A DNA stretch of 31,826 bases, from the NCBI GenBank assembly GCA_964389025.1, contig CAYMCQ010000047.1, forward strand, positions 1 to 31,826. The letters run 5' to 3'. Position numbers and translations under genes: made by a program. This DNA is from CAYMCQ01 sp964389025 (GTDB taxonomy: Bacteria > Verrucomicrobiota > Verrucomicrobiia > Limisphaerales > CAYMCQ01). Positions 23,015 through 30,847 of this stretch are shown here, piece after piece (the first letter of the stretch is position 1; each line of letters begins with the position of its first letter). The notes beneath the pieces are model-generated. The model was not told the origin of the DNA and searched no databases. It worked only from the letters and a program-made list of their open reading frames with translations.

Positions 23015-23892
23015 TCGACATTCTGTGCTTGTTCGCGGAATTTTTCCAACTCGGTTTTCAACGTCACCACTTCGCGCGAAATCAGGCTGTCATTCGCCTT
23101 TGAGCCAATGGTGTTGACCTCACGGTTCATTTCCTGTGCGAGAAAATCCAGCATCCGTCCTACCGGCTCGGCGGATTTCACCGCGTCCTTGTATTGCTCG
23201 AAATGGCTTTGCAACCGGGTCAATTCTTCCGTGATGTCCGACCGGTCGGCAAAATAAAGCACTTCCTTGAGCAATCGTTCGTCATCAACTCCCGGCGCTT
23301 CCAGCCCTGCGCTCTTGATGCGCTCGAGCAATTGCTCGCGATAATTTTTCTGCACATCCGGCGCGCGCTTCTGGACTTGCGCGACCGAGCGCCGCATGAT
23401 CGCGATGCGCTCCGTCAAATCTTTTTCCAGATGCGCGCCCTCTTTCTCGCGCATTTTCAACAGCGCGGTCAACGCCTGTTTCAAAGCTTTTTCGACAGCC
23501 TGCGCAAAATTTTCTTCTTCCACGATCTGCTCGTCCGTCTGCATCACACCCGGCGCGCGGACGATCTGATCCAGCGTGACCTGTCCGGCGAGGCCGAGTT
23601 GCTTCGCCATCTTATTCAGTTCCCGCGAATACGCCACGGCGAGCGGAACGTTCAGGTGCATCCGCGCCGAAAATTTGCTCGCGCCCGCGTGCAAACTGAC
23701 GCGCGCGGTGATGCGTCCGCGGCTGATCTGGCGGTTGATTGTGTCGCGGATCTGCGCCTCGAGCATTTCCATTTCGCGGGGCAGCGCCACGGAAATCTCC
23801 GCTTGTTTCCGGTTCACGGAACTCAGCTCGACGGTGATCTTGAATCCGTCCTGGGAACATTCGCCGCGTCCGTAACCGGTCATTGATTTCAT
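23011..23892 (-). CDS. yicC: YicC-family endoribonuclease
   Basis: A 293-residue YicC/YloC protein. It starts MKSMTGYGRGE, the invariant family opening, so ATG 23892 is certain although the frame is open upstream. ELSSVNRKQAEISVALPREM and RGRITARVSL follow the N-terminal YicC pattern, and the C-terminal DUF1732 part has DITEELTRLQSHFEQYK, GRMLDFLAQEMNREVNTIGSKAND. YicC has been described as a metal-dependent RNase linked to RNA turnover in stationary phase. It is coupled to gmk by a stop/start overlap. Confidence 0.93.
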   Translation of the reverse strand: MKSMTGYGRGECSQDGFKITVELSSVNRKQAEISVALPREMEMLEAQIRDTINRQISRGRITARVSLHAGASKFSARMHLNVPLAVAYSRELNKMAKQLGLAGQVTLDQIVRAPGVMQTDEQIVEEENFAQAVEKALKQALTALLKMREKEGAHLEKDLTERIAIMRRSVAQVQKRAPDVQKNYREQLLERIKSAGLEAPGVDDERLLKEVLYFADRSDITEELTRLQSHFEQYKDAVKSAEPVGRMLDFLAQEMNREVNTIGSKANDSLISREVVTLKTELEKFREQAQNVE

Positions 23893-23919
23893 GTGCTGAA
23901 GAAAATACCCGACGGAAAA

Positions 23920-24051
23920 AAAACTCCAAGCACCAACATCCAAACACCAGAGAAGCGCCAAATTCCAGTGTCCGATCTGCGTCGTCTGCGTTTTGGAGCT
24001 TGATGATTGAGGTTTCTCTGGAGCTTGGAGCTTGGATGTTGGTGCTTTCTT
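23920..24051. repeat. Long imperfect inverted repeat, copy 2
   Basis: Left arm AACTCCAAGCACCAACATCC... (23922-23958), right arm ...GGAGCTTGGATGTTGGTGCT (24015-24046). Related to 1008-1140. It overlaps the MFS gene stop at 24050-24052 and forms the upstream region of yicC. Confidence 0.85.
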
Positions 24052-25372
24052 ACACCGTTTTTTCCTCTTTCGGAACAAGCCGCCCGAATTTCGGAAGCTC
24101 CGGCCAGACTTTCGCAACGATCAGAACTGTGAGAATCGTCATCACACCGCCGGAAACGACCGCAACAATCGGCCCGAAGTTCGCGCCGAATCTCGGGGCG
24201 TAGAATTTATTCACCGCGTGGCTGACGAACCCCGACTCGAATCCGCCGAGTTCGTTCGACGTGCCGATGAAAAGATTGTTGACCGCCGAAACCCGCCCGC
24301 GCATCGCATCCGGCGTCAGCACTTGCACCAGCGTGTGCCGCACGAGGACGCTGATGTTGTCCGCAAAACCGCAGATGAAAAGCATCAGCATCGAAAGCCA
24401 GAACCATTTTGAAAGACCAAAGCCGATCGTCGCCGCGCCAAAAATAATCAGGGCGATGAGCAGCGAGCGCCCGGCTTTTTCCAGCGGCGGTTTGTGAGCG
24501 TAATAAAGCGCGCACAACAACGACCCGACCGGCAGCGCCGCTTCCAGCAAGCCAAGCCCCATCGGCCCAACGTGCAAAATGTCCTTCGCAAAAACCGGCA
24601 GCAACGCCGTCGCGCCGCCGAACAGCACGGCGAACAAGTCGAGCGTGATTGTTCCGAGAATGATTGGGGTGCGAAATACAAAACTGAATCCACCCAGCAA
24701 ACCTTCCAGAGTCACTTCCTGTTTCGCGACTGGTTTGTGATGGACGCGAATCATGGACACGAGCGTGAAACAGAGAACAGCCGCGACCGCGTTCAAAAGA
24801 TACACCACCGCCGCGCTGCGCGGCACAATCCAGTCGTGCGTCAGCGCAATCAGCGCGCCGCCAGCCGCCGGACCCGTGACGGCGGAAAATTGGAAGCTGC
24901 TCGCCGACCACGTCACGCCACGGGGAAAATCTTCCCGCGCCACCAATTGCGGCATGAATGACGCGCTTGCCGACCAAAGAAAAGTCCGCGCGACGCCGGC
25001 GGAAAAGAGACAGCAGTAAACCCACAGCACGTCGAGTTTCAAAATTGAAATCGCCGCCAGTCCCACTGATGCCAGGCCAAGCAACGCCTGCATCGCGAGG
25101 ATGATTTGTTTGCGGTTGCGCGTGTCGGCCAGATGTCCCGCCGGCAGCGTCATCAGCACCATCGGAATGAATTGCGTCAGACCGACGAAACCCAGATTCA
25201 ATGCCGAGCCAGTCCGCTCGTAAAGTTCCCAGCCGACCGCGACCGTAAGCATCTGCGACCCGAACGACGCGATGAACCGGCCTGTCAGGTAAAATAAAAA
25301 ATCCCTGTTCCGCAAAATGGCGTAATGGTCGGCGCGTTTGTTCTCCGTCTGCACGCGCAACACTTTCTGCAT
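24050..25372 (-). CDS. MFS transporter (EntS/DUF894-like)
   Basis: A 440-residue major facilitator with about 11-12 hydrophobic segments. The start RNRDFLFYLTGRFIASFGSQMLTVAVGWELYERTGSALNLGFVGL and the loop PAGHLADTRNRKQII (motif A, GxLaDrxxrk type) match the enterobactin exporter EntS-like group. The second half has DAMRGRVSAVNNLFIGTSNELGGFESG, also conserved in the group. It would export a small molecule by proton exchange; substrate unknown. The gene stands before the cox operon in the opposite direction, with 114 bases between. Stop codon lies at the edge of a repeat. Confidence 0.9.
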   Translation of the reverse strand: MQKVLRVQTENKRADHYAILRNRDFLFYLTGRFIASFGSQMLTVAVGWELYERTGSALNLGFVGLTQFIPMVLMTLPAGHLADTRNRKQIILAMQALLGLASVGLAAISILKLDVLWVYCCLFSAGVARTFLWSASASFMPQLVAREDFPRGVTWSASSFQFSAVTGPAAGGALIALTHDWIVPRSAAVVYLLNAVAAVLCFTLVSMIRVHHKPVAKQEVTLEGLLGGFSFVFRTPIILGTITLDLFAVLFGGATALLPVFAKDILHVGPMGLGLLEAALPVGSLLCALYYAHKPPLEKAGRSLLIALIIFGAATIGFGLSKWFWLSMLMLFICGFADNISVLVRHTLVQVLTPDAMRGRVSAVNNLFIGTSNELGGFESGFVSHAVNKFYAPRFGANFGPIVAVVSGGVMTILTVLIVAKVWPELPKFGRLVPKEEKTV

Positions 25373-25486
25373 TTTCCCCCAGACTGCAATACGACTTTTT
25401 GCGGGGTGGAATTCTTCTTGGCTTGATTTCAGTTCCGCGCTTAAATTGCCCGCGCAAGCTGAGGAAAAATTTTAACGGAGACTTGC

Positions 25487-25969
25487 TTGAAAACTCTCGT
25501 CAAAATCAAAGTCAACGGAGTCCGGCACGAGCACGAAGCCGAACCGCGTGTGCTCCTCGTCCATTTTCTTCGCGACCTTTGCAAGTTGACCGGCACGCAC
25601 GTCGGCTGCGAGACGAGCATTTGCGGCGCGTGCACAATCCTGCTCGACGGCAAGGCCGTGAAGTCCTGCACGATGTTCGCCGTGCAGGCGGACGGCTGCG
25701 AAATCACCACCGTCGAGGGACTCGCGCGCGACGGACAGCTTCATCCCGTGCAGGAAGGTTTCTGGGAATGTCATGGGCTGCAATGCGGTTACTGCACGCC
25801 GGGCATGATCATGAGCGGCGTCGAGTTGCTGGGAAAAAATCCAAAGCCTACACGCGAGGAAATCGCTTGCGGCATCGAAGGCAATCTCTGCCGTTGCACG
25901 GGCTACTCGCACATCGTTGACGCCATAGAATACGCGGCGAAAAAAATGGCGAAGAAGGGAGCGAAGTAG
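25487..25969 (+). CDS. coxS: CO dehydrogenase-like small subunit, [2Fe-2S] protein
   Basis: A 160-residue protein with two [2Fe-2S] clusters. The N-terminal plant-type cluster is GCETSICGACTILLDGKAVKSC. The C-terminal helical domain has GLQCGYCTPGMIM and EGNLCRCTGYSHIV, giving C-x2-C...C-x-C. It carries electrons from the molybdenum site to FAD in the xanthine oxidase family. The start is a TTG at 25487 after a GGAG six bases before; no better start is available. First gene of a coxS-coxL-coxM order, which is the form II arrangement. Confidence 0.94.
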   Translation: MKTLVKIKVNGVRHEHEAEPRVLLVHFLRDLCKLTGTHVGCETSICGACTILLDGKAVKSCTMFAVQADGCEITTVEGLARDGQLHPVQEGFWECHGLQCGYCTPGMIMSGVELLGKNPKPTREEIACGIEGNLCRCTGYSHIVDAIEYAAKKMAKKGAK

Positions 25970-25970
25970 C

Positions 25971-28301
25971 ATGGCCGCCGCGACAAAAAAATACGTCGGC
26001 CAGCCGCTCAAGCGTGTCGAAGACCCGCGCCTCATCAAAGGCGTCGCGACTTACATTGACGACATGACACTGACGGGAATGTTGCACGCGGCTTTTCTGC
26101 GGAGTCCCTACGCCCATGCGAAAATCAACAGCATCAATACCGACGCGGCCAAAGCTCTGCCCGGCGTCATCGGAGTTTTCACCGGCGCGGAAGTGAATGA
26201 CAAATGCGGCGTCGTTCCGTGCTCCTCGCAAATGCCGGATTTGAAAGACCCGAAGCATCGCGTGCTTGCAGGCGCGCGCGCATATTTCGTCGGCCACGCA
26301 GTTGCGGTTGTTGTCGCGAAGGATCGTTACGTAGCTCGCGACGCGCTGGATTTGATCGAAGTGGATTACGAACCGTTGCCCGCTGTGAGCGATCCGCAAA
26401 AGGCGCTGGAAAAAAATTCTCCGCTCACGCATCCCGAACTCGGCTCGAACATCGCTTTCACATGGACGCTCGCGAACGGCGACATTGACGCTGCGTTCAA
26501 GCAGGCCGACCGCATTGTCCGCCAGAGCATGATCCATCAGCGCCTCACGCCGATGGCCATCGAGCCGCGCGGCTGCATCGCATCGCATCACGCCGGCGAA
26601 GGCACGATGACGCTTTGGACTTCCACGCAAATTCCGCATCTCATCCGCACGCTGTTGCCGGGGATGATCGGCGTGGCGGAAAACAAACTTCGCATCGTCG
26701 CACCGGAAGTTGGCGGCGGTTTCGGCTCAAAATTAAATTTGTATGCCGAAGAAGCGCTGTGCTGTCACCTCGCCATCCAGCTTGGCGTGCCGGTCAAATG
26801 GATTGAAACGCGCCGCGAAAATGCGATGGCCACGATCCATGGCCGCGACCAGATTGCCGATTACGAAATCGCCGTGAAGAAGGACGGCACGTTGCTCGGG
26901 ATCAAATCGCGCACCGTCGCCGACCTCGGCTCGTATCTGCAACTGCTCACGCCCGCGATTCCCACGCTCACCGGCCTGATGCTCGGCGGCTGCTACAAAT
27001 GCAAAGCCGTGCGGATGGACGTGACCGGCGTTTACACGAACAAAATGGCGACTGACGCCTACCGCGGCGCCGGCCGTCCCGAAGCGACCTACGCCATCGA
27101 ACGCATGATGGACGTGATCGCCAATGAACTTGGCCTCGATCCGGTCAAAGTCCGCCAGAAAAATTTTCCGAAGCCTGATGAATTCCCATTCAACACGCCG
27201 ACCGGCCTGACTTACGACAGTGGAAATTATCAAGGCGCGCTGAAAAAAGCGCAGCAACTTGTCGGCTGGGAAAAATTGCTCAAGCAACGCGATGCCGCGC
27301 GCAAAGCTGGAAAACTTTTTGGCATCGGCCTTTCCACTTACGTCGAGATTTGCGCGCTCGGCCCGTCGAAAATGATGTCCGCCGGCGGCTGGGAATGGGG
27401 CTGCGTTCGCATTGAAATGTCCGCCAAAGTCACCGTCATCACCGGCGCGACTCCCCACGGTCAGGGTCAGGAGACGAGCTTTGCGCAAATCGTTGCCGAC
27501 CGTCTCGGCGTGCCGATTGAGGACATCGTGGTGATGCGCGGCGACACCGCCGTGGCGCACTATGGCCGCGACACCTACGGCAGCCGCACCACAGTCGTCG
27601 GCGGCAGCGCCATCGTCATGTGCATTGATAAACTTGTCGCAAAGGGAAAAATTCTCGCCGCGCACCTGCTTGGAACGAAGCCAAACAAGATTGAATTTCG
27701 CGACGGAAAATTTTTCATCAAGGGTTCTCCAAAAAAATCCGTCACGTGGAAACAGCTCGCGCCGGAATCGTATATCGCCAAAAACATTCCGCCGAATTTC
27801 GAGCCGGGTTTTGAAGCGTCGAGTTTTTTCGAGCCGTCAAATTGCACGTATCCATTCGGCGCGCACATCGTTGCCGTTGAGATTGACCGCGAAACCGGCG
27901 AGGTGACTTTTGTGAAATACGCGGCTGTGGACGATTGCGGCCCGCAAATCAATCCGCTGCTTGTCGAGGGACAGGTGCAGGGCGGCATCGCGCACTCGCT
28001 CGGCCAGGTGCTGTTCGAGCGCACCGTTTACGACGAGAACGCGCAACTCATCACCGGCGAGTTCATGGACTACGCAATGCCGCGCGCCAAAGACATTCCC
28101 GAATATCTGCTCGGCAGCACCGTCACGCCCTCGCCCAGCAATCCGCTCGGCATCAAAGGCGTCGGCGAAGCCGGAACCATCGGCGCTACTCCGGCCATCG
28201 CAAACGCCGTCATTGACGCGCTTTCGCCGCTCGGCATCCGCCATCTGGATTTGCCGTTGTTGCCGGAAAAAATCTGGAAAGCAATTCAAAAAGTTAAATG
28301 A
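25971..28301 (+). CDS. coxL: Form II CO dehydrogenase-like large subunit (molybdopterin)
   Basis: A 776-residue xanthine oxidase-family molybdenum subunit. It opens with YVGQPLKRVEDPRLIKGVATY; VAPEVGGGFGSKLNLYAEE, ATPHGQGQETSFAQI and GVGEAGTIGATPAIANAV (with the catalytic Glu) are cofactor-binding motifs. The active-site loop reads AYRGAGR (363-369), the form II signature, instead of AYxCSFR of form I enzymes that bear the Mo-Cu site. CO oxidation is thus unproven; another aldehyde, purine or hydroxylation substrate is possible. One base separates it from coxS. Its stop TGA lies inside the left inverted repeat of the element at 28292-28840, so the extreme C-terminus (KVK) may come from the element. 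Confidence 0.95.
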   Translation: MAAATKKYVGQPLKRVEDPRLIKGVATYIDDMTLTGMLHAAFLRSPYAHAKINSINTDAAKALPGVIGVFTGAEVNDKCGVVPCSSQMPDLKDPKHRVLAGARAYFVGHAVAVVVAKDRYVARDALDLIEVDYEPLPAVSDPQKALEKNSPLTHPELGSNIAFTWTLANGDIDAAFKQADRIVRQSMIHQRLTPMAIEPRGCIASHHAGEGTMTLWTSTQIPHLIRTLLPGMIGVAENKLRIVAPEVGGGFGSKLNLYAEEALCCHLAIQLGVPVKWIETRRENAMATIHGRDQIADYEIAVKKDGTLLGIKSRTVADLGSYLQLLTPAIPTLTGLMLGGCYKCKAVRMDVTGVYTNKMATDAYRGAGRPEATYAIERMMDVIANELGLDPVKVRQKNFPKPDEFPFNTPTGLTYDSGNYQGALKKAQQLVGWEKLLKQRDAARKAGKLFGIGLSTYVEICALGPSKMMSAGGWEWGCVRIEMSAKVTVITGATPHGQGQETSFAQIVADRLGVPIEDIVVMRGDTAVAHYGRDTYGSRTTVVGGSAIVMCIDKLVAKGKILAAHLLGTKPNKIEFRDGKFFIKGSPKKSVTWKQLAPESYIAKNIPPNFEPGFEASSFFEPSNCTYPFGAHIVAVEIDRETGEVTFVKYAAVDDCGPQINPLLVEGQVQGGIAHSLGQVLFERTVYDENAQLITGEFMDYAMPRAKDIPEYLLGSTVTPSPSNPLGIKGVGEAGTIGATPAIANAVIDALSPLGIRHLDLPLLPEKIWKAIQKVK

Positions 28302-28840
28302 GTTGAAACGTTAATTGAGTTAAATGAGGAAAGATATGGACGCGATTACCACCACCAAACCATTTCAAACGTTTGAAGAATTGGAGGCTTACAAGACGGC
28401 GCGGGAGTTTCGCAAGAACATGTATGCGGTTACCCGAAAACTACCGGGCTTCGAGAAATTCGAATTGGCCAGTCAGATCCGGCGCGCGGCGGTATCGCTC
28501 ACCAACAATATCGCTGAAGGGCATGGCCGTTGGCATTTTTTGGATCATATCAAGTTTGTTTTGCAAGCACGCGGCTCACTCACTGAATTGATTGATGACC
28601 TGAACGTCTGCGAGGACGAAAAATACTTGCCGCTGCCCGAAATTGCCCATCTTAAGCAGCAAGGTTGGCATGTTTTGAAACTCGTCAATGGTTACCTTCG
28701 TTTCCTCCGTGATCGAAAAACCGGAAGCGATTTGGCTCTTCGCGAGGACACTATTTCTTACGGAGACACAGACGACGAATTGGAAGAGTGGCTCGTGAAT
28801 CTCCCATTTAACACAATTAACTGAATTAACCCATTTAACT
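28292..28840. mobile_element. IVS-like element: four-helix-bundle gene between 38-base inverted repeats
   Basis: Left end 28292-28329 (AGTTAAATGAGTTGAAACGT...) and right end 28803-28840 are imperfect reverse complements with about 30 of 38 matches; both consist of GTTAAATG/GTTAATTG words. The four-helix-bundle gene fills the interior and its stop lies in the right arm. The whole unit of about 549 bases sits between coxL and coxM, genes that normally adjoin. The RNA would fold back on itself through the ends, like 23S rRNA intervening sequences that encode the same protein family. Confidence 0.75.
28336..28824 (+). CDS. Four-helix-bundle protein (23S rRNA intervening-sequence protein family)
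   Basis: A 162-residue helical protein of the S23/IVP family (TIGR02436 type). FEELEAYKTAREFRKNMYAVTRKLPGFEKFELASQIRRAAVSLTNNIAEGHGR is the family core: Q-x-R-R-A-A-x-S-x-x-x-N-I-A-E-G. LDHIKFVLQARGSLTELIDDL follows. Such proteins are encoded inside intervening sequences of 23S rRNA in Leptospira and others, and related ones (Avd) bind nucleic acid in diversity-generating retroelements. Its own role is unknown. ATG 28336 has a GAGGA site five bases ahead; ATG 28324 in the repeat is the alternative. It lies inside a cox operon with no metabolic link. Confidence 0.9.
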   Translation: MDAITTTKPFQTFEELEAYKTAREFRKNMYAVTRKLPGFEKFELASQIRRAAVSLTNNIAEGHGRWHFLDHIKFVLQARGSLTELIDDLNVCEDEKYLPLPEIAHLKQQGWHVLKLVNGYLRFLRDRKTGSDLALREDTISYGDTDDELEEWLVNLPFNTIN

Positions 28841-28849
28841 CTTTCAGCC

Positions 28850-29632
28850 ATGATTCCCGCCTCATTCGATTATTTCAGGCCGCAAAACTTGGACGAAGCC
28901 GTCAAGTTCCTCGGCTTGCATGAGGATGCGAAAGTTTTGGCGGGCGGACACAGTTTGATTCCAGCGATGAAACTTCGTCTCGCGCAGCCGGGGACGGTCA
29001 TTGACATCAGCCGCATCGCAGACTTGAGCTACATTCGCGAACAGGGCGATAAAATTTTGATCGGCGCGATGACGACGCATCACGACGTCGAATCGTCCGT
29101 GCTGCTCAAAGAGAAATGTCCGCTGCTGCCGGAAGTCGCCGCGCAAATCGGAGACGTTCAGGTGCGCAACAAAGGGACAATCGGTGGAAGTTTGGTCCAC
29201 GCTGATCCAGCAGCGGATTGGCCCGCGCCAATTCTTGCGCTCGACGCAGAATTGGAAATTGTTGGGCCGAATGGCCGCCGGACAGTTCGTGCGTCGGAGT
29301 TTTTTTTGGACATGATGCAAAGCGCCGTTCAGCCAAACGAAATTCTCTCCGAGATTCGCGTGCCGAAAACCGGCAAGTCCGTCGCCTACGTGAAGTCCGC
29401 GCAAAAGGCCAGCGGGTTTGCGATTGCGGGCGTCGCCGTTGTCATCGTCGGCAATCAAACCCGGATCGGAGTGACGGGCGTCGCCGCAAAACCGTTCCGC
29501 GCTTCCTCAGTGGAAAACATTTGCGAAGGCATTGAGCCGCTGAATGACATTCACGCGTCAACGGAATTTCGCGCGCACCTGGCGCAAGTGAATGCGCGGC
29601 GCGCATTGGAGCTGGCGCGGAGCCGCAAATGA
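28850..29632 (+). CDS. coxM: CO dehydrogenase-like FAD-binding medium subunit
   Basis: A 260-residue FAD subunit. It opens FDYFRPQNLDEAVKFL; AGGHSLIPAMKLRLAQP and NKGTIGGSLVHADPAADWPA are the two FAD-binding motifs of CoxM/xanthine dehydrogenase FAD subunits. It passes electrons from the iron-sulfur subunit to a quinone or other acceptor. No ribosome site is visible before the ATG at 28850, which follows the right end of the inserted element by nine bases, so the element may have displaced its native leader. Confidence 0.93.
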   Translation: MIPASFDYFRPQNLDEAVKFLGLHEDAKVLAGGHSLIPAMKLRLAQPGTVIDISRIADLSYIREQGDKILIGAMTTHHDVESSVLLKEKCPLLPEVAAQIGDVQVRNKGTIGGSLVHADPAADWPAPILALDAELEIVGPNGRRTVRASEFFLDMMQSAVQPNEILSEIRVPKTGKSVAYVKSAQKASGFAIAGVAVVIVGNQTRIGVTGVAAKPFRASSVENICEGIEPLNDIHASTEFRAHLAQVNARRALELARSRK

Positions 29633-30069
29633 AATTCACCGCCTTCTGCAAAATTTCCGCGCTGCGCGGGAAAGTTTTCCAGGCCATTACCGACCCCGCC
29701 GTGTTGCAACGCTGCATCGAAGGCTGCGAGAAAATGGTCAAGACCAGCGAGGATTCCTATGACGCGCATCTGAAAATCGGCTTGGCCGGAATGAAGGGCA
29801 GCTATGTCGGCAAGGTGCAGCTCAAGGACGTGAAGCCGCCGGAGTCTTACACGCTTATCATGTCCGGCAAGGGCGGGCCGGGCTTCGTGAACGGCACGGC
29901 GAAAATTTCGCTGGCCGAAAAAAATGGCGGGACTGAATTGACCTGCGATGCCGACGCGCAAGTCGGCGGATTGATTGCCGCCATCGGCTCGCGATTGATT
30001 GAAGCGGCGGCAAAACGGATGGCCGATGAGTTTTTCAAGAAGCTCGCAGCGGAAGTTTCGGAGATCTGA
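29629..30069 (+). CDS. coxG: CoxG-like SRPBCC protein (CO dehydrogenase subunit G)
   Basis: A 146-residue START/SRPBCC fold protein: VFQAITDPAVLQRCIEGCEKM, YDAHLKIGLAGMKGSYVGKVQL, and GGLIAAIGSRLIEAAAKRMADEFFKKL, all typical CoxG. CoxG is thought to recruit the CO dehydrogenase complex to the membrane. The start overlaps the coxM stop by four bases (ATGA). Confidence 0.92.
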   Translation: MKFTAFCKISALRGKVFQAITDPAVLQRCIEGCEKMVKTSEDSYDAHLKIGLAGMKGSYVGKVQLKDVKPPESYTLIMSGKGGPGFVNGTAKISLAEKNGGTELTCDADAQVGGLIAAIGSRLIEAAAKRMADEFFKKLAAEVSEI

Positions 30070-30079
30070 GATTTTCCAC

Positions 30080-30706
30080 GTGTCAGACGCGCCACAAAAA
30101 ATTTCCCTCGGCGGCGTTATTCTCGCAGCGGGCGCTTCTACTCGAATGGGAAAACCTAAGATGCTTTTGCCATGGGGCAAAACAACAATCCTCGGCCATT
30201 TGATTCAGCAGTGGCGAAAGCTCGGCGCGGAACAAATGGCTGTCGTTTGCGCGCCGAATGATTCAAATCTGCAGACTGAACTGGGGCGGATAAATTTTTC
30301 GAAACAAAATTGCATCGCCAACCCGCAGCCCGAGCGCGGGATGTTCAGCTCCATCCAATGCGCCGCGCGCTGGCCGGGCTGGATGCCGGAACTAACGCAT
30401 TGGGTGATCACGCTTGGCGACCAGCCGCAAGTTCGAAAAGAAACTTTGCGCGCATTGCTCGACTTCGTCCGCGCGAACGAAAAAAAAATCTGCCAGCCGC
30501 GACGCAATGGCCGTGGCCGTCACCCGGTCGTGTTGCCGAAATTTGTTTTTGACGCCCTGAAAAATTCCTCTGCCGAAAACCTGGACCAGTTCCTTAAAAA
30601 TTTTCCGAACCAATCGGCGCGCTTCGATTCCGATGATGCCGGATTGGATTTGGATCTGGACACGCCGGAAGATTATCAGCGCGCGATCGCGACGTTTCGA
30701 GGATAA
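30080..30706 (+). CDS. mocA: Molybdenum cofactor cytidylyltransferase-like (MocA)
   Basis: A 208-residue MobA-like nucleotidyltransferase. LGGVILAAGASTRMGKPKMLLPWG is the nucleotide-binding start of MocA type, VITLGDQPQV has the metal-binding Asp, and LDLDTPEDYQRAI is the usual end. MocA adds CMP to molybdopterin to give the cytosine dinucleotide cofactor that CoxL-type subunits need. Its place at the end of the cox operon fits. GTG 30080 is used, ten bases after the coxG stop; a longer in-frame start inside coxG is unlikely. Confidence 0.88.
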   Translation: MSDAPQKISLGGVILAAGASTRMGKPKMLLPWGKTTILGHLIQQWRKLGAEQMAVVCAPNDSNLQTELGRINFSKQNCIANPQPERGMFSSIQCAARWPGWMPELTHWVITLGDQPQVRKETLRALLDFVRANEKKICQPRRNGRGRHPVVLPKFVFDALKNSSAENLDQFLKNFPNQSARFDSDDAGLDLDLDTPEDYQRAIATFRG

Positions 30707-30773
30707 TGGGCAGACCAGCAGGTCTGCCCTACCAATTATGGCAGGGCGCGCTGCCGCGCCGCCCAAATTTCTA
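30706..30773. repeat. Hairpin repeats after the cox operon
   Basis: A perfect 9-base stem, GGGCAGACC and GGTCTGCCC, with a 4-base loop (30708-30729) is followed by a second GC-rich palindrome (GGCAGGGCGCGCTGCC). The first could terminate the cox operon. The next 75 bases before hpnJ hold nothing else I can identify. Confidence 0.75.
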
Positions 30774-30847
30774 GGAACAAAACCTTGATAACAACGCCAT
30801 TTCCCGCTAACCATCCACGGTTCTAAATTGGAGCTTTCCAAAATTAA

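Noticed and set aside
28324..28824. Diversity-generating retroelement, suggested by the Avd-like four-helix protein
   Set aside because: No reverse transcriptase gene and no template/variable repeat pair is seen nearby; the inverted-repeat ends fit an intervening-sequence-like unit better.
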